Origin: Bacteroidota bacterium | GTDB lineage: Bacteria; Bacteroidota; Ignavibacteria; Kapaibacteriales; Kapaibacteriaceae | DNA: 64,000 bases | NCBI GenBank assembly: GCA_018266735.1 | Contig: JAFDZT010000005.1 | Location: 62,001-126,000 of the forward strand | Reading direction: 5' to 3' | Shown here: piece by piece, positions 28,829-37,158 of the stretch | Layout: each line of letters starts with the position of its first letter | Position numbering within the stretch: the stretch's first letter is position 1 | Position numbers and translations under genes: made by a program | Notes under the pieces: generated by a model | What the model was told of the DNA's origin: nothing | Databases searched by the model: none | The model's input: the letters and a program-made list of their open reading frames with translations, nothing else

Positions 28829-29935
28829 ATGAACTCCTCACAGCCTTCCAACATCGTTCCCTCCTTCGTTGCAGCCGCCTTGATCGCGTGCGTGCTTGTG
28901 GTAGCGTGCGCCAAGGAGACGCAACCCGTGGATGCCGCAGCAAAACGGACGGCGGATTCCCTGGATTCCGCTCGCATCGCACGTCAACGACACGTCGATT
29001 CAGTGGTCAACCGCTTTCCGAGGATCGGGCTCACGAAGACCGTGATCGCCGACGCGAAGGCACTCGCCGCACTTCGGCGCACCTATGGAAAAACAGATTC
29101 GACCTGGGCTGCCTACCGTGCTCTCACACTGGTCAATCGGAAGGATATTCACTACTACAGGGTGGGCGACACGGTGATGATCCCGGACACGATCCTCAAA
29201 GATCTCCGTGCGTATTCGATCTTCCCGCAGTGGTATCCCGAAGCCGTCGATATTCCTCGCATCGTCATGATCAGCAACAAGTGGCAATGCTACGGTTGCT
29301 ATCAGAACGGCGAGTTGGTGCGCTTTGCGGCCGTGAACAGTGGTGAAGAGCATAAGCCAACGTTTCCCGGACGGTATGCGGTGAATTGGAAGCAGCGCTT
29401 GCGTCATTCATCGCTTGACAGTACATGGATCCTCCCGTTCACGGTGAACTTCCATCAGTACGCCGGTAGTGCCATGCACCAATTCGATATGCCGGGTCGG
29501 CCCGTTTCGCACTCTTGCGTTCGCCAGTTCCTGACAGATGCGGAGTGGATGTACAAGTTTGTTCGGACGGCGAAGGTTGATTCGAATCATCGTTTCATCC
29601 CGTTCACCGGAACGCCCGTGATCATTCTCGACATCTTCGATTTCTCGCGCCGGAACGGTGGGCCATGGAGAGACATCACGTCAACGAAAGATGTCGTGAT
29701 CGCTCTTCCCAAAAAACCCCTTGACTTAGAGGAAGCCATGATCCCCATCTCGCAGATCCCCAAGGATGTGCGTGGTGCACTACCAAATCGCCGACGGTAT
29801 CTCGAGGCAGATTCCATTCTGCGCGAGCGTGGTGTGATCAGACCCGAGGCCAACCTTCGCGAGTCGATCAACTACAACAAGCTTCGCCGTGAGAAAGCGC
29901 GCCGTAAGGCAGCCGCCGCGAATGTACCGAAGTGA
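28829..29935 (+). CDS. L,D-transpeptidase (YkuD) lipoprotein
   Basis: 368 aa. Lipoprotein signal with Cys27 (LVVACAKE). A region at about 95-120 ending in YRVGDTVMIPD resembles the end of a LysM-type motif. The YkuD catalytic domain covers about 142-275, with H217 (AMHQF) and the SHSC motif 227-230, C230 being the nucleophile, followed by VR. It would crosslink peptidoglycan through L,D bonds or attach proteins to it in the periplasm. The C-terminal 90 residues are basic and low in complexity (RREKARRKAAAA). Divergent from the glutaminyl cyclase gene, with 64 bases between. Confidence 0.9.
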   Translation: MNSSQPSNIVPSFVAAALIACVLVVACAKETQPVDAAAKRTADSLDSARIARQRHVDSVVNRFPRIGLTKTVIADAKALAALRRTYGKTDSTWAAYRALTLVNRKDIHYYRVGDTVMIPDTILKDLRAYSIFPQWYPEAVDIPRIVMISNKWQCYGCYQNGELVRFAAVNSGEEHKPTFPGRYAVNWKQRLRHSSLDSTWILPFTVNFHQYAGSAMHQFDMPGRPVSHSCVRQFLTDAEWMYKFVRTAKVDSNHRFIPFTGTPVIILDIFDFSRRNGGPWRDITSTKDVVIALPKKPLDLEEAMIPISQIPKDVRGALPNRRRYLEADSILRERGVIRPEANLRESINYNKLRREKARRKAAAANVPK

Positions 29936-29941
29936 CCTTGT

Positions 29942-31267
29942 TTACGACGAGTGTCGTTCTGGCCACCAAGCCTGCAATCGGTCGGCAATAGATCCCTCCT
30001 CGCCTTCGCGACTCGGTTCATAGAACACCCGTGGCTCCGTCCCTGTTGGAAAGTACGAGGCATTCACAAAGTGCCCTTCGAACGAATGCGGATATTGATA
30101 GGCCTCTCCGTACCCTTCCGCCTTCATCAACTTCGTCGGAGCATTGCGCAAATGCAAGGGAACCGTGAGGTCGATCCCCTCTGCAACGGCCTGTTGCGCC
30201 GCACTGATGGCCATATACGAGGCGTTCGATTTAGGAGCAGAGGCTAGATACGTCACGCCTTGTGCGAGTGGGATGCGACCTTCCGGCATGCCGATGCGTT
30301 CGATCGCCTGGTAGACGGCTAGGGCAAGGGGAAGGGCGGCAGGGTCGGCGTTGCCGATATCTTCGCTTGCGAACACCACCATGCGTCGAGCAATGAACAG
30401 CGCATCTTCACCCGCCTCGATCATCTTGGCAAGCCAGAGGAGGGCTGCATCCGGATCGGACCCACGCATGGATTTGATGAAGGCCGAGATCGTGTCGTAG
30501 TGCGATTCTCCGGCCTTGTCGTACTGCACGATCTTCCGTTGGACGGCCTGTTGCAACACGTCGCGCGTGATGTGGACGTAACCATCTGCCGATGTGGTGG
30601 CAAGTGATGCCGCCGCTTCCACGGCGTTGAGTGTCGTGCGTGCATCTCCACTTCCGATGGCAAAGAGCGCATCCCAATCGTCCACGACCACGTGCATCGA
30701 CAGCATTGCCTCGTCGGTTGAAAGCGCTGACTCAACGATGTGCCGCAGATCTTCCGACTCGAGAGACCGAAGTCGGTACACTTGGCATCTGCTCAACAAC
30801 GCCGCATTCACCTCGAAGGATGGGTTCTCGGTGGTGGCGCCGATGAGTGTGACAATGCCCTTCTCGACGGCATGCAGAAGCGCATCTTGCTGCGCCTTGT
30901 TGAATCGATGGATCTCGTCGATGAACAAGATCGAGCGCTCGCCATTGGCTCGCCGCCGTTCCGCCTTTGACACCACTTCACGAAGGTCTTTCACGCCGGC
31001 CTCGACGGCGGAGAGCCGTTCGATGCGCATGTGCGACGTTGAGGCGAGTGCAAAGGCAAGCGTGGTCTTGCCTGTACCCGGAGGTCCCCACAAGATGATC
31101 GAAGGCAGATCTTCACGCGCTGCGAACGAGCGAAGTGGTCCGTTGGGACCAAGCAAGTGTTGTTGTCCGGCAACATCGTCGATGGTGCGCGGGCGCACAC
31201 GCTCTGCGAGCGGACCCGATGGCGCCGCATGCCGAGGCTGGTCTGTATCGTCGAACAATCCGTTCAT
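29942..31267 (-). CDS. rarA: Replication-associated recombination protein A, AAA+ ATPase
   Basis: 441 aa, full-length RarA/MgsA. The N-terminal AAA+ core has Walker A GPPGTGKT (61-68), Walker B ILFIDEIHRF, sensor GATTENPSFEVN and arginine finger LLSRCQVY. The C-terminal part has the MgsA tetramerisation region (SDPDAALLWLAKMIEAGEDALFIARR, SEDIGNADP, HSFEGHFV). It acts at stalled replication forks and interacts with SSB. Ribosome site TTAGGTGAT precedes ATG. Divergent from 31286 with 18 bases between start codons. Confidence 0.96.
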   Translation of the reverse strand: MNGLFDDTDQPRHAAPSGPLAERVRPRTIDDVAGQQHLLGPNGPLRSFAAREDLPSIILWGPPGTGKTTLAFALASTSHMRIERLSAVEAGVKDLREVVSKAERRRANGERSILFIDEIHRFNKAQQDALLHAVEKGIVTLIGATTENPSFEVNAALLSRCQVYRLRSLESEDLRHIVESALSTDEAMLSMHVVVDDWDALFAIGSGDARTTLNAVEAAASLATTSADGYVHITRDVLQQAVQRKIVQYDKAGESHYDTISAFIKSMRGSDPDAALLWLAKMIEAGEDALFIARRMVVFASEDIGNADPAALPLALAVYQAIERIGMPEGRIPLAQGVTYLASAPKSNASYMAISAAQQAVAEGIDLTVPLHLRNAPTKLMKAEGYGEAYQYPHSFEGHFVNASYFPTGTEPRVFYEPSREGEEGSIADRLQAWWPERHSS

Positions 31268-31285
31268 ATCACCTAACTTGATGCA

Positions 31286-32437
31286 ATGAGCTCCACGTCA
31301 AACATCGTGAATGCCGCGCTATGGTGCATCATGGTCTTGATGGCAGTGCTAGAGCCCGTTGGTGCGCAACCTCTCGTTCGTTCACTGTACTCCGTCCGGT
31401 TCGACACCGTGGACATGGCCTCGCTGCGTACGCAGTGGAGTGGACAGTTGCAGCTGACACGGGATCCGATGACGGGAAAGCAAGTGTTCGGTCGGTACGG
31501 CGATCAGACTGTGAGCTTCGTCCTTCACGGGATTCCTCAACACACCATGATGAGCATTGCCTTCGAACTTGCCGTGATCGGCTCGTGGGACGGGGAACAG
31601 GACAAGGATCGCATGCGGGTGTTGGTAGATGGACGTGATACGGTGTTGTATGCAACGTTTAGCAACACGACCTATCGTCAGTCGTACCCGGATCGAGTAG
31701 GTGTGGCGGTACACCGACAGAGAACAGGTGTACACAAGCAGAACACTCTCGGCTTCAAGTTCGTGGAAAAGGACGTGTACAATGGTTCGCTCGATGCCAC
31801 CTATGTGATCTCGTCCTTCGTCCGACATAGTGCCGATACGTTGCGAGTGGACCTAGAAGGGATCCTCCGCGATCTGCGTCCTGGTATCGAGAACGAGTCG
31901 TGGGCCTTGTTGTCGTTCGATGTTGGGGTTGTGACCGCAACGACGCGTGGCATGCACAAGGAGCCTGGTGTCGATACATCGTTTTCCGAAGACGTCTTTC
32001 CCGGCATCGTACCATCGAGCGACATCGTCCACGCCTTGCGCATACCACTTGCCGTGATCGAGTGCCAGCCATGTGCCTCGGGATGTGAGGCCGTCTCCAT
32101 TGCCGTGTATACCGACGGAACGGCTGCCGCATGGAAGAAGCCGTTTCATGGCAGAGAGCCGGCCATGGCCTTCGATATCACGCGAGATGAAACACAACAG
32201 GTCGAACGCGCCGTTCAACGTTGTCTTGGCGATACTCTTGTTCGAGAACATCTGGTGACGGTGATCGACCAAGCGCAGAGCATTCCATCGGATCAACGGA
32301 ATTGCACCATTACGCTCGGCGTCGGTGAGCAGGCCTTTACCTGCATCGTCCAGGACTGGGGGACGGGTTCACTCGAAGACCTCCACCAACTCATTCGCTT
32401 GGTGTTCGAGCGACACGGGTGGACGGGCGGACCTTAG
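31286..32437 (+). CDS. Secreted protein of unknown function
   Basis: 383 aa with a Sec signal peptide (ALWCIMVLMAVLEPVGAQ, cleavage after GAQ). The first half (FDTVDMASLRTQWSGQL ... HTMMSIAFELAVIGSWDGEQDKDRMRVLVDG) is beta-rich and looks like a ligand-binding or lectin-like fold, but I do not recognise a family; there is no lipobox and no T9SS domain. Two cysteine pairs occur near residues 264-270 (CQPCASGC). Its 3' end overlaps the convergent lipoprotein gene by four bases. TAACTTG ends five bases before ATG. Confidence 0.7.
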   Translation: MSSTSNIVNAALWCIMVLMAVLEPVGAQPLVRSLYSVRFDTVDMASLRTQWSGQLQLTRDPMTGKQVFGRYGDQTVSFVLHGIPQHTMMSIAFELAVIGSWDGEQDKDRMRVLVDGRDTVLYATFSNTTYRQSYPDRVGVAVHRQRTGVHKQNTLGFKFVEKDVYNGSLDATYVISSFVRHSADTLRVDLEGILRDLRPGIENESWALLSFDVGVVTATTRGMHKEPGVDTSFSEDVFPGIVPSSDIVHALRIPLAVIECQPCASGCEAVSIAVYTDGTAAAWKKPFHGREPAMAFDITRDETQQVERAVQRCLGDTLVREHLVTVIDQAQSIPSDQRNCTITLGVGEQAFTCIVQDWGTGSLEDLHQLIRLVFERHGWTGGP

Positions 32438-33303
32438 TGCTGCCAGTAGGCTGAACGGCGTACGGATGCGAGTCGCATGGACCGTCCATCGTCCGATGTG
32501 AATCGATACATCACGTGCGGAAATGTCTTCGAGAACCAATACTCATTCGTTTGTCCGTTCGCTCGTTTGACCGTCACTCTCCAGCACTCCGTTGCTGCGA
32601 ATGACGAACCGTCTTGCAAGGCGGCTGCATCCAGCATGTCGCTTCCCACCGTCACCGTGGCCGACACGGGCTCGGAAAGCGCGGCCTTCGACGTGATGAT
32701 GCTCGGATACAACTCGATCTTCGTCGTGTATCCGTTCGCAAAGTCGAGTGTGCGCAATGTGTAGATCAACTGATCCTCAAAGAACACCGATGACCGAAGC
32801 GTTCTCGTTCCAACGCCTTCACCGTCCCAGTACGAATCGTATGCATAGTGAACGACGCTGTCGGTGGTGATGTGCTTGAACGTTGTACCACACCACTCCT
32901 GAGAGCTTGTCGTGGCCTTGTGAAGGATGTTCGGTGCGGATCGCTCAAAAAACATGCTCGTCATGTAATTGTATGGATACGAGTCTGTCTGGATACGCTG
33001 CACGATGTTCACCTTCATCATGGAACGCAGATCGGTGCGTTCGTATGAATCTGTCTTCACATCGAACTGTTGGTTGAAGTCTTCCTTCACGGTGATGACC
33101 ACCGATTCGTACGACCGAGGTTTTCCATACACAACACGAGTGCTTGCGTACGTGGCAACCTCAGCACGCCCATCGTTCCATAGGGACTGAGCGGCGAATG
33201 ATGGCTGTATAGGTAGGGTGTCTGACGCTGATGGTTGACCATCTGCCTTGCCACCTTTACAACTTGCAAGCGAGATGAACAGGAGTACTGGGAGTAAGCG
33301 CAT
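32434..33303 (-). CDS. Outer-surface lipoprotein of unknown function (resembles Bacteroidota 'septum formation inhibitor' mislabelled family)
   Basis: 289 aa. Short lipoprotein signal (MRLLPVLLFISLASC, lipobox Cys15) and GAGG ribosome site. Segments YASTRVVYGKPRSYESVVITVKEDF, SYPYNYMTSMFFERS and SSQEWCGTTFKHI recall a family of secreted proteins common in Flavobacteriia that databases sometimes label Maf/septum formation inhibitor although they are unrelated to Maf. This resemblance is from memory and should be tested. No catalytic motif is apparent. Confidence 0.65.
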   Translation of the reverse strand: MRLLPVLLFISLASCKGGKADGQPSASDTLPIQPSFAAQSLWNDGRAEVATYASTRVVYGKPRSYESVVITVKEDFNQQFDVKTDSYERTDLRSMMKVNIVQRIQTDSYPYNYMTSMFFERSAPNILHKATTSSQEWCGTTFKHITTDSVVHYAYDSYWDGEGVGTRTLRSSVFFEDQLIYTLRTLDFANGYTTKIELYPSIITSKAALSEPVSATVTVGSDMLDAAALQDGSSFAATECWRVTVKRANGQTNEYWFSKTFPHVMYRFTSDDGRSMRLASVRRSAYWQH

Positions 33304-33339
33304 GGAAGCCTCGAAAGCGTGAACTGCAACTTCCGCAAT

Positions 33340-34275
33340 TCACGTGAGAGGCAGATGAAATGATTGACCAACGGTGTGAAGCGCTAAGGATGACGTCGAG
33401 GTTCGAAGCGCTTTCAACAAACGATGCATTGGCTCGGACATCGGTTCCTCGCTCTGTTTGAACGTGGCATGATGGATCGGGAACATGTATCGAGCGCTCA
33501 TCATTTCAGCCATTGCAAGTGATTCCTCCGGTGTGCAATGCGTGTCAGGGAACGGGTCGTACGCCCCAATGGGCATGAATGCCACGTCGATGGGTTTTCG
33601 AATGTCCTTGAATGCGGGAGTGAATGCCGTATCGCCGCCGAAGACCAATCGAACGCCATTCTTTTCGAGGAGATATCCGTTGTAGCTTCTTCCTGTGCGA
33701 TGCTGGCCCGCAGCCCTACATGCTTCACCGGGCATGCGCCATCCGTTGTGCTTCACTCGCAGTGCTTGTAGTTCGATACCATGGATAGTCGTTGTGTCAC
33801 ACCAGTCCAGTTCCTCGGTGGAGCGAAACGGAATGTCCTCGATCACGTCGGATGTGTTCATTGCGGTGATGACATCTATCTTGTCAGGGTCTCGTTCCGC
33901 AAGCGCTGACAGCGTTCGACGATCCATGTGATCGAGATGTGCATGCGAGAGAATGATCAGATCGGGTGTAGGGATCTGGTCAAGCGTAAGTGCGGGCTGA
34001 TGAAGCCGACGTGGTCCGATCGTTAGTCCGAGAATACTAAGGCCGTAGGCATCAAAGAGTACCGGATCTGTCAGTATCCACGTGCCGAAGAAGTTGATCA
34101 GAACAGTTGAGTGTCCTATCCAGCAGGACCAAAGTCCGTTACCGCGAACCTCCGTAAGGTCTGGGGTATAGGAAGGAGGCGAGGCGGCATTGCAAGCCCC
34201 GCTCGGAAAGGCACCTGTTGCCGCGCAAAGGCCGGCAACAGACATGGTCTTGAGCAGTTCACGTCGACTCAGCAT
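33340..34275 (-). CDS. Exported metallo-beta-lactamase-fold hydrolase (UlaG/NAPE-PLD-like), probable Tat substrate
   Basis: 311 aa from the ATG at 34275, which has a G-rich ribosome site (GGGGGAA). The N-terminus MLSRRELLKTMSVAGLCAATG contains the twin-arginine motif SRRELLK followed by a hydrophobic stretch, so Tat export is likely. The metal site is HAHLDHMD (H111, H113, D115, H116), with a further Asp in FGGDTAF and His in FPIHHATF. The WIGHSTVLI and LTDPVLF segments match the L-ascorbate-6-phosphate lactonase/NAPE-phospholipase D branch. Substrate unknown; phospholipid-like or lactone substrates are possible. Longer upstream in-frame codons lack a ribosome site. Confidence 0.85.
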   Translation of the reverse strand: MLSRRELLKTMSVAGLCAATGAFPSGACNAASPPSYTPDLTEVRGNGLWSCWIGHSTVLINFFGTWILTDPVLFDAYGLSILGLTIGPRRLHQPALTLDQIPTPDLIILSHAHLDHMDRRTLSALAERDPDKIDVITAMNTSDVIEDIPFRSTEELDWCDTTTIHGIELQALRVKHNGWRMPGEACRAAGQHRTGRSYNGYLLEKNGVRLVFGGDTAFTPAFKDIRKPIDVAFMPIGAYDPFPDTHCTPEESLAMAEMMSARYMFPIHHATFKQSEEPMSEPMHRLLKALRTSTSSLALHTVGQSFHLPLT

Positions 34276-34470
34276 CGATTCCCCCCGGTTGCGCTGTGAG
34301 TGATGCACAAAACTCGCCGAGACACCCACTTGCATCCGAGTTGCCATTCCGTTATAAGGACATCGTTACACGAGATGCTCATCTACACACGTCAACGCAA
34401 CCAATGACCCGAACGGCCGTACTGGGTGCTCTTTTTCGGAAATACTCAGAAATTCAACAGCTTTGTTCGC

Positions 34471-35241
34471 ATGAAACGATCTTTCAGACTATTGGCGATG
34501 GCGATCTTGTTGACCGGTTCAACGATCGTCCACGCACAGACAAATCCGCCGACGGATCAAGAGCTGCTTGAGAATGCTGCCAAGCAAAAGCTCAATTGGT
34601 TTGCCGGTCTGCATTTCATGGTCGGGAATCCGCAGGGATCCTATCGTGATTCCCTCATGAAACTGGGTCTGCCAGGCACCGGATATGGCTTCGATCTCAA
34701 TGCAGGATACTACTTCGATCCCGTTCCCGTGGCCATCGTCGGTGAGTTCGGGATGCTCTTCAGTGGTGGTGACCATGTACAGCGGCTGCTCACGTCACCA
34801 TCCGGATTCACCGACACCGTGGACTATGATTCGCAAGTGCTGAACATGCCGCTCACTCTTTCTGTACGCGTTCAACCGAACATCGCCAATTGGGTCTACC
34901 CATATGCAGAGGGCGTCTTTGGTGTGGCGATCACGAATTCGTCCTACACCATCTCGGCGACTCATGCAGGTTCGGAGAGAACGGAGTCCAAGCATTCAAC
35001 GGATGCCGATCTCAAGTACGGCATCGGAGCAGGTCTTAGTGTGAAGGTTGCCGAGATCGTAACACTTCCGAACTCTGTGAACCGAATTCTGTTGGACATG
35101 CGCATGCGATACTTGTGGGGCGGCTCGACCACAGTAACGCGGTATCGAGTGCTTGACAACGGTGGCTATGAGCAGTATCAGGCGACCATCGACCCATCGA
35201 ACATCATTCATTTCAGCGTTGGATTCGTAGCGCAATTCTAA
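34471..35241 (+). CDS. Outer-membrane beta-barrel protein
   Basis: 256 aa from the ATG at 34471. Signal peptide (MKRSFRLLAMAILLTGSTIVHA). The mature chain alternates hydrophobic and polar residues in strands (GYGFDLNAGYYFDPVPVAIVGEFGML, PYAEGVFGVAITN, LKYGIGAGLSVKVAE) and ends with Phe (IIHFSVGFVAQF), a typical Bam-recognised C-terminus. It is similar in size to OmpW/OmpA-like 8-stranded barrels. No Shine-Dalgarno; CAGCTTTG, one mismatch to TAnnTTTG, ends five bases before ATG. First of four consecutive envelope-protein genes on this strand. Confidence 0.75.
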   Translation: MKRSFRLLAMAILLTGSTIVHAQTNPPTDQELLENAAKQKLNWFAGLHFMVGNPQGSYRDSLMKLGLPGTGYGFDLNAGYYFDPVPVAIVGEFGMLFSGGDHVQRLLTSPSGFTDTVDYDSQVLNMPLTLSVRVQPNIANWVYPYAEGVFGVAITNSSYTISATHAGSERTESKHSTDADLKYGIGAGLSVKVAEIVTLPNSVNRILLDMRMRYLWGGSTTVTRYRVLDNGGYEQYQATIDPSNIIHFSVGFVAQF

Positions 35242-35268
35242 TTCGAACACTCCTCTTTGGTGAACATC

Positions 35269-35685
35269 ATGAAACGAACGACCATTGTCCTTTCCACCCT
35301 TGCCGCCGCCTCGTTCCTTATGATCGGGTGTAAGTCCGTGCAAGACAATCAGAACGACCTTCGCTCCACGCAGGAACGGAACATCACGGTGGGCGTGGTG
35401 CAAAAGGAGATCCGTAAGGGCATGTCGGGCGCAGAGGTAACAGAGGCGCTTGGCTCACCGAACATCGTCACAAAGGACGAGAACGAGAACGAGACGTGGG
35501 TGTACGATAAGATCGCGACCGAAGCATCGTACTCATCAAGTCAGAACTCCTTGTTCCTGATCCTTGGAGGCTTCTCGAACCAGTCGGGTGCCGCAAGCAC
35601 AACGCAACGCACTCTCACGGTGGTGATCAAGTACGACGAGAAGGGCCGTGTTGCATCCTATTCCTACCGTCAGAGCAAGTTCTAA
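35269..35685 (+). CDS. SmpA/OmlA (BamE-like) domain lipoprotein
   Basis: 138 aa from the ATG at 35269; a GTG at 35260 is an alternative start. Lipoprotein signal with lipobox MIGC (Cys21). The core KEIRKGMSGAEVTEALGSPN followed by ETWVYDK is the SmpA/OmlA signature found in BamE and in many small envelope lipoproteins. BamE stabilises the BamA machine; whether this paralogue does is unknown. The C-terminal strand (RTLTVVIKYDEKGRVASYSY) completes the fold. Lies 27 bases after the barrel gene. Confidence 0.82.
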   Translation: MKRTTIVLSTLAAASFLMIGCKSVQDNQNDLRSTQERNITVGVVQKEIRKGMSGAEVTEALGSPNIVTKDENENETWVYDKIATEASYSSSQNSLFLILGGFSNQSGAASTTQRTLTVVIKYDEKGRVASYSYRQSKF

Positions 35686-35699
35686 GAAAGCACAGTCAC

Positions 35700-36284
35700 A
35701 TGATCCGAATCATACTTGGGGCGGTCCTGGGCGGCTTGATGCTGGCGTCGTGTACCATCATCAACCGTCCGCCCACCACACCTCCGCCGAAGACCCAACT
35801 GCAGATCCGCGAGTATCAGACGCGTGAGTTCGACACGAACGACGTAAAGCTCGTGATGAAGGCCATGCTCAATGTGCTCCAGGACGACGGCTTCGTGGTG
35901 AAGAACGCCGTGATGGACCTCGGGTTGATCACGGCCACGAAGGAGATCGACCTGGGCACCACGTCAACCGGTTCGGGTGCGAGTTCGGGGGACGACTACT
36001 GGGGAAAGATCTTCGAGACCGTGTTCAAGGGCTCGGGATACGGAAACCGCTCGTCGACGACCAATAACCCCCCTCCGCGGTACGGAAAATTCAAGCAAGT
36101 CGAGGCCAGTATCAATGTTAGCGAGCTTGGGAAGCGTTGCAAGGTGCGCGCGAACTTCCAAGCGAAGGTCCTTGACAATCAAGGCCAACCAATGGACGTC
36201 TACGTGATCGAAGACCAAAAATTCTACCAAGAGTTCTTTGCGAAGGTCGATCAGGGTATCTTCATCCAGAAGCAAGGATTCTAA
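35700..36284 (+). CDS. Lipoprotein of unknown function
   Basis: 194 aa. Lipoprotein signal (MIRIILGAVLGGLMLASC, Cys18), then a Pro/Thr-rich linker, a domain at about 32-75 (QTREFDTNDVKLVMKAMLNVLQ then DDGFVVKNAVMDLGLITA) and a second conserved part (KFKQVEASINVSELGKRCKVRANFQAKVL). The alternation of VxLVxxAxLxxLxDxG and ITATKE resembles small proteins found beside other lipoproteins in Bacteroidota and Proteobacteria, but I cannot name a family with confidence. Starts 14 bases after the SmpA-like gene, so co-transcribed. Confidence 0.7.
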   Translation: MIRIILGAVLGGLMLASCTIINRPPTTPPPKTQLQIREYQTREFDTNDVKLVMKAMLNVLQDDGFVVKNAVMDLGLITATKEIDLGTTSTGSGASSGDDYWGKIFETVFKGSGYGNRSSTTNNPPPRYGKFKQVEASINVSELGKRCKVRANFQAKVLDNQGQPMDVYVIEDQKFYQEFFAKVDQGIFIQKQGF

Positions 36285-36299
36285 CATCAGAACGGTACT

Positions 36300-37046
36300 A
36301 TGAGATCTGTCGCATTTCTACTGGCGGGCCTGTTCATTTGTGCGGGCCCGTTGTTCGTCTCGGCCCAAGGGCTCGTGGATGCCGCAAAGAGCGGGGACGT
36401 GAAGAACGTACAGAAGCTTCTCTCGTCAAAGAAGAAAACTCCCAATGTGAACGAACGGGATGCTGAAGGGCTGACGGCTCTCATGATCGCATCCGTGGCG
36501 GGGGATTCTGCCATGGTGGAGGTTCTCCTGGCGGCGGGAGCGGACGTGAACCTCAAGTCGAACAACGGCATGACGGCTCTTCTCGGAGCCGTGTTCAACA
36601 CGCGTTCTGTGATCGTTTCACGTCTGATCGCTTCAAAGGCTGATGTGAACGTCTTCGACCGAAAAGCACGAACCCCGCTCATGATCGCTGCGGAAAAGGG
36701 CGTCAACGAGCCAGTGACCGCGCTGTGCGACGCTGGGGCCAATCTCGAGGTCAAGGATGCAAAGGGCAATTCTCCCCTGATGATCGCCTGCGGGAACCGG
36801 CATTTGAACGTGATGATGGAATTACTGGAAAAAGGGGCGAACCCCGATACACGAGATCTTCAGGGCCGGACCCCAGCAATGTTGTTGTGCTTTCTCGGTG
36901 AAGACGAGATGTTGAAGCTCCTGATCCATCATAAACCGGACCTTACGCTCATGGACTTCACTGGCAAGACAGCGCTTGAGTATGCAAAGGAATACAAGCG
37001 GAAATTCTGCATAGAAGTACTGACGCAGGCCGGTGTGACACGCTAG
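36300..37046 (+). CDS. Secreted ankyrin-repeat protein
   Basis: 248 aa with a Sec signal peptide (VAFLLAGLFICAGPLFVSAQ). About six ankyrin repeats follow (EGLTALMIASVAGDSAMVEVL, GMTALLGAVFNTRS, ARTPLMIAAEKG, GNSPLMIACGNRH, GRTPAMLLCFLGED, TGKTALEYAKEYKRK). Periplasmic ankyrin proteins act as protein-binding scaffolds, for example with catalases or toxin-immunity partners; no partner is evident here. Last gene of the four-gene envelope cluster 34471-37046. Confidence 0.88.
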   Translation: MRSVAFLLAGLFICAGPLFVSAQGLVDAAKSGDVKNVQKLLSSKKKTPNVNERDAEGLTALMIASVAGDSAMVEVLLAAGADVNLKSNNGMTALLGAVFNTRSVIVSRLIASKADVNVFDRKARTPLMIAAEKGVNEPVTALCDAGANLEVKDAKGNSPLMIACGNRHLNVMMELLEKGANPDTRDLQGRTPAMLLCFLGEDEMLKLLIHHKPDLTLMDFTGKTALEYAKEYKRKFCIEVLTQAGVTR

Positions 37047-37111
37047 TGACCGGAGGCAGAGACCGTAGTGTGAGATAAGCAAGTAGTGTGCTGGTGTTTC
37101 GGCGTCTCGTG

Positions 37112-37119
37112 TATCTTTG
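37112..37119 (+). promoter_or_regulatory. Promoter -7 box for the NYN gene
   Basis: TATCTTTG, a perfect TAnnTTTG match, 39 bases before the ATG at 37159. The resulting 5' leader would carry the palindrome AGGGTACCCT (37147-37156) next to the start codon. Confidence 0.5.
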
Positions 37120-37158
37120 CCCACGGAACGTTTTTATTAAAGTATTAGGGTACCCTTA

